The notes: generated from the sequence alone by a model not told the origin. Counted from the stretch's first letter, positions 33,296-41,617 are shown. The stretch is 64,000 nt of DNA from Acetothermia bacterium 64_32 (GCA_001508155.1 LGFI01000001.1:124001-188000), one strand, 5' to 3'. Translations and numbers: made by a program.

Positions 33296-33934
33296 ATGGT
33301 TGAATTTACTAAGATTGAGCCCACATTTCGGGAGGAGGAGGTCCTCAGGTACCTGGGCTATGGGGGGCGTCCTCCTCGGATGGTGGAGGGGAGGCTTGGG
33401 GCGCTGGTGGGGGTGGCGCGGGGTTTGCTCCGGCCGCGGGCCGTCTGGGGGGTTTATGGGAGAGCCGAGCTTGGGGGAAAGGAGCTCGCGGTGCTGCCCG
33501 AGCCGATAAGGGGGGTGGAGCTCTTCGCCTTGGCCCTCTGCACGGTGGGGGATCGGGTCGACGATGAGATCCGGGCGCTTGCCTCTGAGGGGAAAGGGGC
33601 AGAGGCCCTGATCATGGACGCCCTCGCCACGGCGGCGGTCTCGGAGCTCGCGGAGAAGGTGGCCAAAAAGATCCGGGGGTGGGCGCAAGGGAGGGGGTAT
33701 TCTTCCTCCCGGGCCTTTGAGCCCGGGGTGGGGGGCTTCCCCCTGGCCGGCCAAAGGCTGATCTTCGACCGCCTCCCCGCCGGGGAGCTGGGGGTTTCCC
33801 TGACCGGGGACCTCATGATGAGGCCACGCAAGTCCCTTTCCTTCCTGATCGGGATCGGAAAGGACATCGCCGAGGCCCCCGGCCCGTTCTCCTGCGCCGG
33901 CTGCCGAAAAGGGGCTTGCCCGTTTCGCAGGTAG
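33296..33934 (+). CDS. Vitamin B12-dependent methionine synthase activation domain-like protein
   Basis: About 212 residues. FALALCTVGDRVDDEIRAL, YSSSRAFEPGVGGFPLAGQRLIFD and MRPRKSLSFLIGIGKDI resemble the MetH activation domain, which binds SAM and reductively remethylates cobalamin. A C-terminal CAGCRKGACPFRR cysteine cluster is added, as in stand-alone versions found beside corrinoid genes. It follows folD by 2 nt. A role in reactivating the corrinoid used by the adjacent homocysteine methyltransferase is likely. Confidence 0.8.
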   Translation: MVEFTKIEPTFREEEVLRYLGYGGRPPRMVEGRLGALVGVARGLLRPRAVWGVYGRAELGGKELAVLPEPIRGVELFALALCTVGDRVDDEIRALASEGKGAEALIMDALATAAVSELAEKVAKKIRGWAQGRGYSSSRAFEPGVGGFPLAGQRLIFDRLPAGELGVSLTGDLMMRPRKSLSFLIGIGKDIAEAPGPFSCAGCRKGACPFRR

Positions 33935-33961
33935 CTTCGATCGGGTAACCTTATCCCGGAG

Positions 33962-34855
33962 ATGGCCGGCGACCTCCTTGAGCTGCTTAGGCGCCCGGGG
34001 CCCATCCTGCTGGATGGGGCGATGGGCACGCGGCTTATGGAGCTGGGGCTCCCGCCGGGGATGCCCCCAGAGCTTCTGAACGAAGAGGCCCCCGATGCGG
34101 TCCTTGAGGTGCACAGGAGCTATATCGCGGCGGGTTCCCAGGTGATCCTCACCAACTCCTTCGGCGCCAACCGCAGGAAACTGGCCCGCCTGGGGCTCGG
34201 GGACCGGGCGGCGGGCCTGGCGACCAGGGCCGCCGAGCTCGCCCGAGGGGCGGGGGGCAGGGTGGTGCTGGGCTCCATCGGCCCGGTGGGGGAGCTCCTT
34301 CGACCCCTGGGGAAGCTGACGCTGGAGGAGGCTCAGGAGGCCTATGTCGAGCAGGCCGTGGCCCTGGCCCGGGGGGGCGTGGACGGGCTCCTCCTGGAGA
34401 CCTTCTTCGACCTCGAGGAGCTCAAGGCGGCCCTGAGGGGGGTGGTTGCGGCCACCGGGCTCCCGGTGCTCTGCTCCATGTCCTTTGGGGCCAAGGGGAA
34501 GACCATGATGGGGGTCTCCGTGGAGCGGTTCGTCCGGGAGATCGAGGGGCTGGGGGAGGAAAGGGTTGTGGCCGTGGGGGCGAACTGCGGGGCCGGGCCG
34601 AAGGAGATGGAGGCCATCGCCGAAGGCCTGTGTGCCGCCGCCGGGCGGCTTCCGGTTTTGGTGAAGCCCAATGCGGGCAGGCCCGAGCTGGTGGACGGGC
34701 GCACGGTTTACCAGACCCCACCGGGGGAGTTCGCAAGAAGCGCCGGGAAGTGGCTCCGGGCAGGGGTGAAGCTCGTGGGGGGCTGTTGTGGGACCACGGC
34801 CGAACACATAAGGGCGCTGGCGGAGCTGATCGAAAGATGGACGAAAGGGACTTGA
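33962..34855 (+). CDS. Homocysteine S-methyltransferase domain protein (MetH N-terminal module)
   Basis: A 297-residue protein. ILLDGAMGTRLMELGL opens the domain, and zinc ligands are the Cys in VGANCGAGP and the Cys pair in KLVGGCCGTTAEHIRAL. It covers only the homocysteine barrel of MetH; the folate, cobalamin and activation modules are not fused. The activation-like protein is encoded just upstream and a corrinoid protein plus methyl-THF methyltransferase lie 22 kb away, so methionine synthase may work in separate pieces. Confidence 0.9.
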   Translation: MAGDLLELLRRPGPILLDGAMGTRLMELGLPPGMPPELLNEEAPDAVLEVHRSYIAAGSQVILTNSFGANRRKLARLGLGDRAAGLATRAAELARGAGGRVVLGSIGPVGELLRPLGKLTLEEAQEAYVEQAVALARGGVDGLLLETFFDLEELKAALRGVVAATGLPVLCSMSFGAKGKTMMGVSVERFVREIEGLGEERVVAVGANCGAGPKEMEAIAEGLCAAAGRLPVLVKPNAGRPELVDGRTVYQTPPGEFARSAGKWLRAGVKLVGGCCGTTAEHIRALAELIERWTKGT

Positions 34856-35496
34856 AGGACGTGGAGGGGTTCCTGGCCGAGCTTGGGTCCCCAGAGCCGA
34901 TCCCCGGTGGCGGGGCGGCGGCCGCCCTGGTGGGGGCGCTGGCGGCCGCCCTGGTGGGGATGGTGGCCGGCATCTCCGCCCGCAAGGCGGCCCCGGAGGG
35001 AGGGCTCCTTGGGCGCCTCAAGGAGGAGGCGGAGGGGACCCGCGCGGCCCTGGCGAAGGCCATGGGGGAGGATGCCGCCGCCTACGGGCGGGTGGCCGCG
35101 GCCCTGAGGTTGCCCAAGGGGACCGTTGAGGAGAAGGCCGCCCGGGAAAGGGCCCTCCAGGGGGCCCTGCGGAAGGCGGCCGAGGTCCCCCTCTCCACGG
35201 CCGAGCGGGCCCTGAGGGTGCTCGAGCTCTGTGAAGAAGTCCTCCCTCTGGCCTCCCGGCACCTGCGAAGCGACATCGCGGTGGCAGTGCGGCTGGCCCA
35301 GGCCGCGGTGCACTCCGCCCTTTACAACGTGGACGCAAACTGCCTATGGATGAAGGACGAGGATTTCCTGGGGAACGTGCGCGCACTGCGGACAAGGCTT
35401 GCGGAGGAGGCGGATAAGAAGGCTTTTTCCATGCTTGGGCGGCTTGAGGAAGGCCTGAAAAGCTGGCTGGGAGAGAGGGATTCGAACCCCCACTAG
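34837..35496 (+). CDS. Formimidoyltetrahydrofolate cyclodeaminase (FtcD C-terminal domain type)
   Basis: About 219 residues. PIPGGGAAAALVGALAAALVGMVAGISA is the cyclodeaminase signature, and the mostly helical rest (SDIAVAVRLAQAAVHSALYNVDANC) fits. It converts formimino-THF to methenyl-THF, the FolD substrate. The ATG at 34837 overlaps the upstream gene by 19 nt. The last residues (GERDSNPH) come from reading the antisense of the tRNA-Gln gene, so the gene end overlaps that tRNA by 33 nt. Confidence 0.87.
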   Translation: MDERDLKDVEGFLAELGSPEPIPGGGAAAALVGALAAALVGMVAGISARKAAPEGGLLGRLKEEAEGTRAALAKAMGEDAAAYGRVAAALRLPKGTVEEKAARERALQGALRKAAEVPLSTAERALRVLELCEEVLPLASRHLRSDIAVAVRLAQAAVHSALYNVDANCLWMKDEDFLGNVRALRTRLAEEADKKAFSMLGRLEEGLKSWLGERDSNPH

Positions 35497-35537
35497 CAGG
35501 TCCAGAGCCTGCCGGCCTACCATTAGCCGATCTCCCA
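35464..35537 (-). tRNA. tRNA-Gln(CTG)
   Basis: The minus strand folds into a cloverleaf: acceptor TGGGAGA/TCTCCCA, anticodon arm GCAGG-CTCTGGA-CCTGC with anticodon CTG, variable loop TAGTG and T loop TTCGAAT. Discriminator G and an encoded CCA end are at 35464-35467. The 3' end overlaps the convergent cyclodeaminase gene. Confidence 0.93.
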
Positions 35538-35611
35538 GTGGGCTTTTATTCTACCCCACCCCTGGGGGTTATCAAAGTTCCCGGCGGGGGAAGCCCCACG
35601 CCCCGGGGAGC

Positions 35612-37903
35612 TCAGAGTTCCACGATGGTGACGCCCTCGCCTCCCTCGGCCGGCGGGGCCAGGTAAAAGCCGCGAACATAGGGGAGGGAGGCGAGGTACT
35701 CATGCAGGGCCCTTCTCAGGGTGCCGGTGCCCTTGCCGTGGATCAGCCTTCCGGTGTGTACCCCGGAAAGGAGCAGCCGGTCCAGCCACTCCTCCACCCG
35801 GCGCCTCGCCTCCTCCACGGTGAGGCCCCGCACCGACAGCTCCAGGGGCACCGAGGTGTGCACCGGAAGGTCGGGCCGGACAGGGGCCCGGGGCGGGGCC
35901 TGGGCCCGCTCCAGCGCCCCCGGCGGAAGCTCCACCCTCCTCCCCTTCACCTCCACCTCCACCCTGTCCCCTTGGACCCTGCGCACCACCCCCACCGCCC
36001 CGGTGGCCAGGATCCTTACGGTATCGCCCTCCTTGAGCCTGGGGGCAGGACGCCTTTTTTGGGGGAGGTGGGGCAGCCCCCCGGAGAGGGACTCCACCCG
36101 CCGCAGGATCTCCCGCCGCCCTTGGACCGACTCCAGCTCCCTCGCCCGGGCGATGAGCCCGGCAAGCTCCTTCCTGGCCGCCCGCAGCTCCTCCTCCAGG
36201 CGCGCCAGCTCCCGGGAGATGGCCTCGGCCTTCTTCTCCTTGAGGGCAGAAAGACGCCTCTCGTAGTCCTCCTTTAGCCGGCGCACCACCTGCCTTTCCG
36301 CCTCAAGATCAGCCCGCAGCCTGCGGGCCGCCGCCCGCTCCCGTGAAAGCTCCTGGATGATCTCCTCCGCCCGGATCTCCCCCGAGCTAAACGAGCTTTT
36401 CGCCCGCTCCACCAGCTCCCTAGAGAGCCCCAGCCGCTCGGCGATCTCCAGGGCGCAGGACCTGCCCGGCACCCCCTCCAATACCCGGTAGGTAGGGGAA
36501 AGGCTGTCCAGGTCGAACTCCATGGAACAGGAAAGCACCCCCGGGTGCTTCACCGCGAAGTTCTTGAGCGGGGTGAGGTGGGTGGCCACCGCCGCCGTGC
36601 ACCCCACCTCGAGCAGGTGCTCCAGGATAGCCAGGCCCAACGCCGCCCCCTCCTGGGGGTCCGTCCCCGCCCCCAGCTCGTCCAGGAGCACCAAGGTCCG
36701 CTCGTCGACCTCGGAAAGGATCCCCACGATGTTCTTCATGTGGGAGGAGAAGGTGGAAAGGTTCTGCTCGATCGACTGTTCCTCCCCGATGTCCGAGCGG
36801 ATCCGGTCGAACACGGAGAGGGCGGTGCGGGGGGAGGCCGGTATGGGGACCCCGCACTGGGTAAGGGCACAGAAAAGGCCGATGGTCTTCAGGGTAACGG
36901 TCTTTCCTCCGGTGTTGGGGCCGGTGATCACCGCCACCTTCCTTTCCCCGCCGAAGCCGATGGTGACGGGCACCGCCCGGGCACCCAGGAGGGGATGCCG
37001 GGCCTCCACCAGTTCCACCCGCCCGTCTTCGGCGAGGCTGGGGATGGTGGCCTCCCAGGCCAGGGCGAAGCGGGCACGGGCATAGAGGGAATCGATCCTG
37101 GCGAGGACCTCCATGTCGGCCCGGATGTGTTTTTCCTGGGACAGGAACCGCCCCAGGAGCTCGGCCAGGACCCGCAGCCGCTCCCGCCAGATGTCGTCCT
37201 CCAGCTCCCGCAGGCGGTTGTTGGCCTGGACCAAGGAGGCAGGTTCGCAGAAAAGCGTCTGGCCGCTTGCCGACGACTCGTGCACCACCACCCGCACCGC
37301 CCCCTGGGCGCCGGACTTGAGGGGCACCACCAGCCTCCCGCCCCGCTGGGTGACCACCGGCTCCTGTACCAGGGCCCGATGGCGGTCGATGAACCGCCTC
37401 AGGGCGGCGGTTATCTCCTCGGTGAGCGCCCGCTTTCGGCGCCCAAGTTCCCTGAGCTTGGGGGTGGCGTCCTCCCGGATCTCCCCCCGGTCGTCTATCG
37501 TCCGGCGGATGGCCGTGGCCAGCCCCCCTTGATCGGAGAGCCGGCCGGCCAGGGCGGAAAGCCGCGGCGTCCTGGGGCCGCTCAGGGCGAGCTGGACCTC
37601 CCCGGCCGCCTCCAGGGTCCCGGCGATCGCAAGCAGCTCTTCCCCGGACAGGTCCCCCTTGGACTTGGCCCGGTCGATCAGGGGACGTAGGTCGGAGATG
37701 GGGCCCGGGGAGAAGCCCCCCCGCACCGCCTCCAACATCTCCTCCACCAGGCTGAACTCCCGGGCGATCCTTTCCCTGTCCGCGGTGGGGGAAAGGGAGA
37801 GGATCTCGGCCCTCCCCAGCTCCGAGGCGGCATAGGAGGCCACGATCTGAAGAACGGAATCCAGCTCCAGGTCCCTGCGGGTGCGGGGGTTGAGGACGCT
37901 CAT
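35612..37903 (-). CDS. mutS2: MutS2 endonuclease
   Basis: A 763-residue protein. The ATPase domain has Walker A ITGPNTGGKTVTLK, VFDRIRSDIGEEQSIEQNLSTFSSHMKNI and the Walker B block LVLLDELGAGTDPQEGAALG. A coiled-coil follows (about 500-600). The C-terminal Smr nuclease domain has ELSVRGLTVEEA and IHGKGTGTLRRAL. MutS2 acts on branched DNA and on collided ribosomes, not in mismatch repair. It follows fabK with an ATGA overlap. Confidence 0.96.
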   Translation of the reverse strand: MSVLNPRTRRDLELDSVLQIVASYAASELGRAEILSLSPTADRERIAREFSLVEEMLEAVRGGFSPGPISDLRPLIDRAKSKGDLSGEELLAIAGTLEAAGEVQLALSGPRTPRLSALAGRLSDQGGLATAIRRTIDDRGEIREDATPKLRELGRRKRALTEEITAALRRFIDRHRALVQEPVVTQRGGRLVVPLKSGAQGAVRVVVHESSASGQTLFCEPASLVQANNRLRELEDDIWRERLRVLAELLGRFLSQEKHIRADMEVLARIDSLYARARFALAWEATIPSLAEDGRVELVEARHPLLGARAVPVTIGFGGERKVAVITGPNTGGKTVTLKTIGLFCALTQCGVPIPASPRTALSVFDRIRSDIGEEQSIEQNLSTFSSHMKNIVGILSEVDERTLVLLDELGAGTDPQEGAALGLAILEHLLEVGCTAAVATHLTPLKNFAVKHPGVLSCSMEFDLDSLSPTYRVLEGVPGRSCALEIAERLGLSRELVERAKSSFSSGEIRAEEIIQELSRERAAARRLRADLEAERQVVRRLKEDYERRLSALKEKKAEAISRELARLEEELRAARKELAGLIARARELESVQGRREILRRVESLSGGLPHLPQKRRPAPRLKEGDTVRILATGAVGVVRRVQGDRVEVEVKGRRVELPPGALERAQAPPRAPVRPDLPVHTSVPLELSVRGLTVEEARRRVEEWLDRLLLSGVHTGRLIHGKGTGTLRRALHEYLASLPYVRGFYLAPPAEGGEGVTIVEL

Positions 37904-38844
37904 GGGACGGGGAAGTCCACCCCCCTCGAGAGGATCTCGGCCGCCGTCTTCACCATCTCTTCGATGATCTCGGCCGCGGGCTTTATCTCGCGGATGAGCC
38001 CTGCGACCTGGCCGGCCATGAGGGAGCCGGTCTCAAGGTCGCCTTCATAGACCGCCCGCCTGAGGCCCCCCACGGCCAGGGACTCGAACTCCTCCGGGTC
38101 CCTCCCCTCGGCCTCGTAGCGGGCCAGGGTCTTGGTGAGCTTGTTTGTGAGGCACCTCACCGGCCGGCCCAAGGATCGGCCGGTGATGGTGGTGGCCCGG
38201 TCGCCGGCCTTGAGGACCGCCTGCTTGTAGTTCTCGTGGACCGGGGCCTCGACGGAAGCCAGGAACCGGGTGCCCACCTGGACCCCTTCCGCCCCCAGGG
38301 CGAGGGCGGCGGCCATGCCCCGGCCGTCTGCGATCCCCCCGGCGGCCACCACCGGGATCGAGACCGCGTCCACCACCTGGGGCAGAAGGGCCATGGTGGT
38401 CTCGGTGCCGATGTGCCCCCCGGACTCCATCCCCTCGGCGATCACCCCATCGGCCCCGAGTTTCTCCATGCGCTGGGCCAAGGCCACCGCCGGCACCACG
38501 GGGAACACCTTGACCCCGGCCCCTTTAAGGGAGTCCATGTACTTTGCCGGGCTTCCGGCCCCGGTGGTCACAAGGGGCACCCGAGCCCGCACCACCACCT
38601 CCACCTGCTCGGGCACCTTCGGGTCCATGAGCATCAGGTTCACCCCGAACGGACGGTCCGTGGCCTTGCGCACCAGCTGGATCTGACGCTCCAGCTCCTC
38701 GGGGGGCATGCCCCCCGCCCCGATGATCCCAAGACCTCCGGCATTGGAGACCGCCGAAACCAAAGGCTCCCTGGCCACATGGGCCATCCCCCCCAAGAAG
38801 ATCGGATACCTGATCCCCAAAAGCCTGCAGATTCGATTCGCCAT
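37900..38844 (-). CDS. fabK: Enoyl-ACP reductase II-like FMN protein (FabK/nitronate monooxygenase family)
   Basis: About 314 residues. RICRLLGIRYPIFLGGMAHVAREPLVSAVSNAGGLGIIGAG is the FabK N-terminal FMN-binding signature, and AEGMESGGHIG and VVAAGGIADGRGMAAALALGAEGVQVGTRFLAS follow. FabK reduces enoyl-ACP in fatty-acid synthesis; nitronate monooxygenases share the fold, so the assignment is likely but not certain. The ATG at 38844 has no ribosome site and lies eight nt after a TATATT -10-like box, so the mRNA may be nearly leaderless. Confidence 0.82.
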   Translation of the reverse strand: MANRICRLLGIRYPIFLGGMAHVAREPLVSAVSNAGGLGIIGAGGMPPEELERQIQLVRKATDRPFGVNLMLMDPKVPEQVEVVVRARVPLVTTGAGSPAKYMDSLKGAGVKVFPVVPAVALAQRMEKLGADGVIAEGMESGGHIGTETTMALLPQVVDAVSIPVVAAGGIADGRGMAAALALGAEGVQVGTRFLASVEAPVHENYKQAVLKAGDRATTITGRSLGRPVRCLTNKLTKTLARYEAEGRDPEEFESLAVGGLRRAVYEGDLETGSLMAGQVAGLIREIKPAAEIIEEMVKTAAEILSRGVDFPVP

Positions 38845-38921
38845 GACAGGAGAATATAGCCCGACTGCGCAGGTACCCCAACCGGCCCGTGCCACATCCT
38901 GGAGTCCTCCCACCGGGAGCA

Positions 38922-38930
38922 TGATATAAT
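38922..38930 (+). promoter_or_regulatory. Extended -10 promoter of the small-gene module
   Basis: TGATATAAT is an extended -10 (TGn plus TATAAT at 38925-38930). No -35 match is seen, as expected for this promoter type. The first gene starts 36 nt downstream. Confidence 0.6.
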
Positions 38931-38965
38931 CTTGTCGAGAAGATGAACGTTAGGGCAGGGAGATC

Positions 38966-39217
38966 ATGAAGATCAAATATGGCGGAGAAGAAATCGAGGT
39001 CGACCTGGTGGATGTCGTAGAAGCGAAGGAACCTTGGGCAGAATATAAACTGTCAGACGGCACCAAATTGAAGGTCAGGTTCGTCTTGGGAGCTGTGTAT
39101 AGGGCGAAGGACAAATACACGGAAGGCGGCGATCCGGTTTACATAACGAGATCACAAAACATCGTGGTAGCGATCGTCCCTGATGAGCTCAGGAAGGAGG
39201 GACAAAATGGCGACTAG
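38966..39217 (+). CDS. Small hypothetical protein of a putative toxin-antitoxin operon
   Basis: An 83-residue beta-rich protein with PWAEYKLSDGTKLKVRFVLGAVYRAKDKY and a charged tail. I do not recognise a named family. AGGGAG lies four nt upstream. It overlaps the antitoxin-like gene by 11 nt, so the three small genes are translated together. Confidence 0.6.
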   Translation: MKIKYGGEEIEVDLVDVVEAKEPWAEYKLSDGTKLKVRFVLGAVYRAKDKYTEGGDPVYITRSQNIVVAIVPDELRKEGQNGD

Positions 39218-39515
39218 ATGCGATCGGCTGGATGCTAACGTTACGCTAAAAACGGATATCATGCGGTTAAGAACCGACCAGAGCGTTTGGTCGTCGATGA
39301 TGGAGGGGGAGACGGTAATCCTGGCCTCCTCTGAAAGCAATATACCACGCGGGCAGGAGTGGTTTTGGACACCCCAGTGGCAAGCTGGGGAACGGGAGGC
39401 TTCCCGCGAACTAGAGGAAGGCCGCGGTTTCGGTCCGTTTGAGTCGGTCGCGGAAATGAAGGCTTGCTTTGAAGCGTGGAGGAAAGCCCAGGAAACCGCC
39501 AAGGCGGGTTCTTGA
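39207..39515 (+). CDS. Antitoxin-like small protein
   Basis: About 102 residues. The C-terminal half, FWTPQWQAGEREASRELEEGRGFGPFESVAEM, matches the tail shared by AbrB- and Phd-type antitoxins (TPEWQAGEREA, acidic stretch, FES). The N-terminal half does not show a clear DNA-binding fold. AAGGAGGG lies five nt before the ATG. It overlaps the toxin-like gene by 47 nt. Confidence 0.6.
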   Translation: MATRCDRLDANVTLKTDIMRLRTDQSVWSSMMEGETVILASSESNIPRGQEWFWTPQWQAGEREASRELEEGRGFGPFESVAEMKACFEAWRKAQETAKAGS

Positions 39516-39774
39516 TCCTCTGCCAAGGTTTTTTAAGGATCTCGAATCATTGCCCGGTGAGCTGCAAGCCAGGGTTTGGGAAAAGCTTGAACTGTTTTGT
39601 GCCGATCCACGACACCCATCCCTTAGAGTCCACAAGATAGAAGGGACAGACAACGTCTGGGAGTTGTCAGTTACAAGAAGCATTAGGATAACTTACACTC
39701 CGGAAACCACCGGGGATGAGATAATCTACCATTTGCGTCGCGTTGGTTTTCACGATATTTTGAGAACTCCATAG
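39469..39774 (+). CDS. RelE/ParE-superfamily toxin-like protein
   Basis: About 101 residues. The core FFKDLESLPGELQARVWEKLELFCADPRHPSLRVHKIEGTDNVWELSVTRSIRITY has the RelE-like layout: a helical hairpin, then a beta-sheet with VWELSVTRSIRITY. The TTG at 39469 follows GAAGG by six nt. The start is uncertain because it overlaps the antitoxin frame. A ribosome-dependent mRNA interferase or gyrase inhibitor are both possible. Confidence 0.68.
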   Translation: MKRGGKPRKPPRRVLDPLPRFFKDLESLPGELQARVWEKLELFCADPRHPSLRVHKIEGTDNVWELSVTRSIRITYTPETTGDEIIYHLRRVGFHDILRTP

Positions 39775-39836
39775 CCCGGGGTTCTTTCAAAACCCTCTGG
39801 GCCTGCCCGGCCCCGCGGGCTCCTTCACCACCGATA

Positions 39837-40026
39837 ACCACGAAGGAGCACAAAAGCTTGACCACAGAGGACACCGAGACCACAGGGTTTTCTATTGTAA
39901 CCTTATAGATTTGGGTGTTTTGTGTCTTAGTGGCCTTGTGGTTAGGTCTCTGCGTCCTCCGCGTACTCGGTGGTTTTTCCTTACCGCGAAAGGCTCCTTT
40001 GAGGTTTCGTGTCTTTGTGGCAAAAC
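39837..40026. repeat. Degenerate intergenic repeat cluster (ACCAC..GA..CAC..AG units)
   Basis: Five related units of about 20-28 bp: two on the plus strand (AACCACGAAGGAGCAC at 39837 and ACCACAGAGGACACCGAG at 39861) and three inverted (near 39920-39944, 39948-39976 and 40003-40022). They form a loose, nested inverted arrangement. The rest of the gap between 39775 and 40096 contains a GC-rich imperfect hairpin after the toxin gene and no coding signal. Confidence 0.6.
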
Positions 40027-40096
40027 CCTCCCCTTTTGGAACGGGCTCTAGCGAGGTGATGAGGTGGGGCTTAGAATTCAGATGAGGAGGGAAAAG

Positions 40097-41083
40097 ATGC
40101 CGGCGAATCTTACCCCGGAGTTCCTGGCGGCCAGGGAACGCTTCAACCAGGCCAAGACCGACGAGGAGCGCCTGGAGGCGCTCCAGGAGATGCTGGCCAC
40201 CATCCCCAAACACAAGGGCACCGAGAAGATGCAGGCCGACATAAAGAGGAGGATCGCCAAGCTCCGGGAGAAGATGGAACAGCGCCGCCGCTCCGGGAGG
40301 GGAGGAGGTCCCACCTACCACGTCGAGCGGGAGGGGGCGGCCCAGGTGGTCCTGGTGGGGCCGCCCAATTCCGGAAAATCCTCCCTCCTTTCCGCCCTCA
40401 CCAACGCAAGTCCGGATGTGGCCCCCTACCCCATGTCCACCTTCCGGCCGTGCCCGGGGATGATGGAGTACGAGGACATCCAGATTCAACTTGTGGACCT
40501 GCCGCCCATCACCCAGGAGTACACCGAGGGGTGGGTGTATGGCCTTGTGCGCCTGGCGGACGCGGTGCTTCTGTGCTTGGACCTCTCAGATGAACGGTGT
40601 TTTGAACGGGCCGAGGAGGTGATCGAGCTCCTCTCCGAGCGACACATCCTGCTGGTGGACGGCCCCTCCCGGCAAGTTGACTGGCGCAGGGTGGAGAAGA
40701 GGACGCTGGCCGTGGGGGTGAAAAGCGACCTTGCCCCGGGCCGGGCCGCGGAGCTCCCTTCGTGGGCCGAAGGCAGGTTCCCCCAGGTGGCGGTCTCCAC
40801 TTCCACCGGAGAGGGCCTTGAGGCCCTCCGGCGGGCCATCTTCCAGGCCGCCGGGGTGGTGCGGGTTTACACAAAAAGGCCCGGTCACCCCCCGGACATG
40901 GACCAGCCCTACACCTTGAGGGAGGGGGCAACGGTGCTGGACGTGGTGGAGCACATCCACCGGGAGTTCGTGGACAGGCTAAGGTACGTGCGGCTGTGGG
41001 GCTCCGGGCGCTTTGAGGGGCAACACGCCCCCCTTGACCACGTGGTCCAGGACGGGGATATCGTGGAGATCCACCTCTCCTAA
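40097..41083 (+). CDS. OBG/DRG-family GTPase with C-terminal TGS domain
   Basis: About 328 residues. An N-terminal helical region is followed by a G domain with P-loop LVGPPNSGKSSLLSALTNA, switch region YPMSTFRPCPGMM and G3 VDLPPI. The G4 position reads VGVKSD rather than NKxD, so nucleotide specificity may be relaxed. A TGS domain (YTLREGATVLDVVEHIHREF) ends the protein. The ATG at 40097 follows GAGGAGGG. It is probably ribosome-associated, but its exact role is unknown. Confidence 0.85.
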   Translation: MPANLTPEFLAARERFNQAKTDEERLEALQEMLATIPKHKGTEKMQADIKRRIAKLREKMEQRRRSGRGGGPTYHVEREGAAQVVLVGPPNSGKSSLLSALTNASPDVAPYPMSTFRPCPGMMEYEDIQIQLVDLPPITQEYTEGWVYGLVRLADAVLLCLDLSDERCFERAEEVIELLSERHILLVDGPSRQVDWRRVEKRTLAVGVKSDLAPGRAAELPSWAEGRFPQVAVSTSTGEGLEALRRAIFQAAGVVRVYTKRPGHPPDMDQPYTLREGATVLDVVEHIHREFVDRLRYVRLWGSGRFEGQHAPLDHVVQDGDIVEIHLS

Positions 41084-41147
41084 AGGCGGGCGAAGAGGGC
41101 GGGGGCCCCAGGGGACCTAGCTTCACCCCGCGATCCTTGACCTTCCC

Positions 41148-41166
41148 GTGCCCTGCCTGAGGGCAC
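41148..41166. terminator. Possible bidirectional terminator between convergent genes
   Basis: GTGCCCT-GCCTG-AGGGCAC forms a perfect 7 bp hairpin between the GTPase gene and the convergent secreted-protein gene. There is no T-run, so this is tentative. Confidence 0.35.
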
Positions 41167-41172
41167 ATGGGG

Positions 41173-41601
41173 TTACTTCGCAGTAGCGGTGTAGATCACG
41201 GTCACCGAGTAGTCGTCCGGGGGCATGGCACGGAGGCCGGAAAGCCTGTAGCTCACCGGCACACTGGCGTTTCCGGAGCCGGAGGCCCTTGCAAGGAGCA
41301 CCGAAAGGTGCGCCACGGCCTCTTCGTCCCCCTCCAGGGAATAGGAAAGGGACCACTGGGTGTTGCTGGTGACAAACAGGGTCACAGCGTCCTCGGCCAG
41401 GTACTCATCCGTCCCCGGGTCGAACTCGGGGAAGGTGAAGCTCTCAGCGGACACGGAAAGCTCGATGTAGCCGGGAACGCTCCAGAACACCTCGCTTTTG
41501 GCCGTGGCGTCTGAGACCAGGATGGGTTTTTTAGCCAGCCCGGGCACCACAAAGGCGACCCCCAACACGAAAACGGCAATACCGAAAAGGATCTTCCTCA
41601 T
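41173..41601 (-). CDS. Secreted pilin/adhesin-subunit-like protein 1 (riboswitch controlled)
   Basis: A 142-residue protein: signal peptide (ILFGIAVFVLGVAFVVPGLAKK), then an all-beta domain with SVPGYIELSVSAESFTFPEFD, TLFVTSNTQWSLSYSLEG and a C-terminal strand PPDDYSVTVIYTATAK. The layout resembles DUF4402/spore-coat-U-type fimbrial subunits, but this is a structural impression. AGGAGGT lies nine nt before the ATG. The 5' region holds a tandem c-di-GMP riboswitch and a 12 bp hairpin that abuts the ribosome site. It is the last gene of the chaperone/usher-like locus. Confidence 0.7.
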   Translation of the reverse strand: MRKILFGIAVFVLGVAFVVPGLAKKPILVSDATAKSEVFWSVPGYIELSVSAESFTFPEFDPGTDEYLAEDAVTLFVTSNTQWSLSYSLEGDEEAVAHLSVLLARASGSGNASVPVSYRLSGLRAMPPDDYSVTVIYTATAK

Positions 41602-41617
41602 TTCGAAGGCACCTCCT

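Noticed and set aside
33203-34807. A 534-codon open frame on the minus strand
   Set aside because: It is antisense to the B12-activation and homocysteine methyltransferase genes and is rich in Pro, Gly and His without motifs.
39837-40026. CRISPR array
   Set aside because: Units are degenerate, in both orientations and lack regular unique spacers; no cas genes are present.
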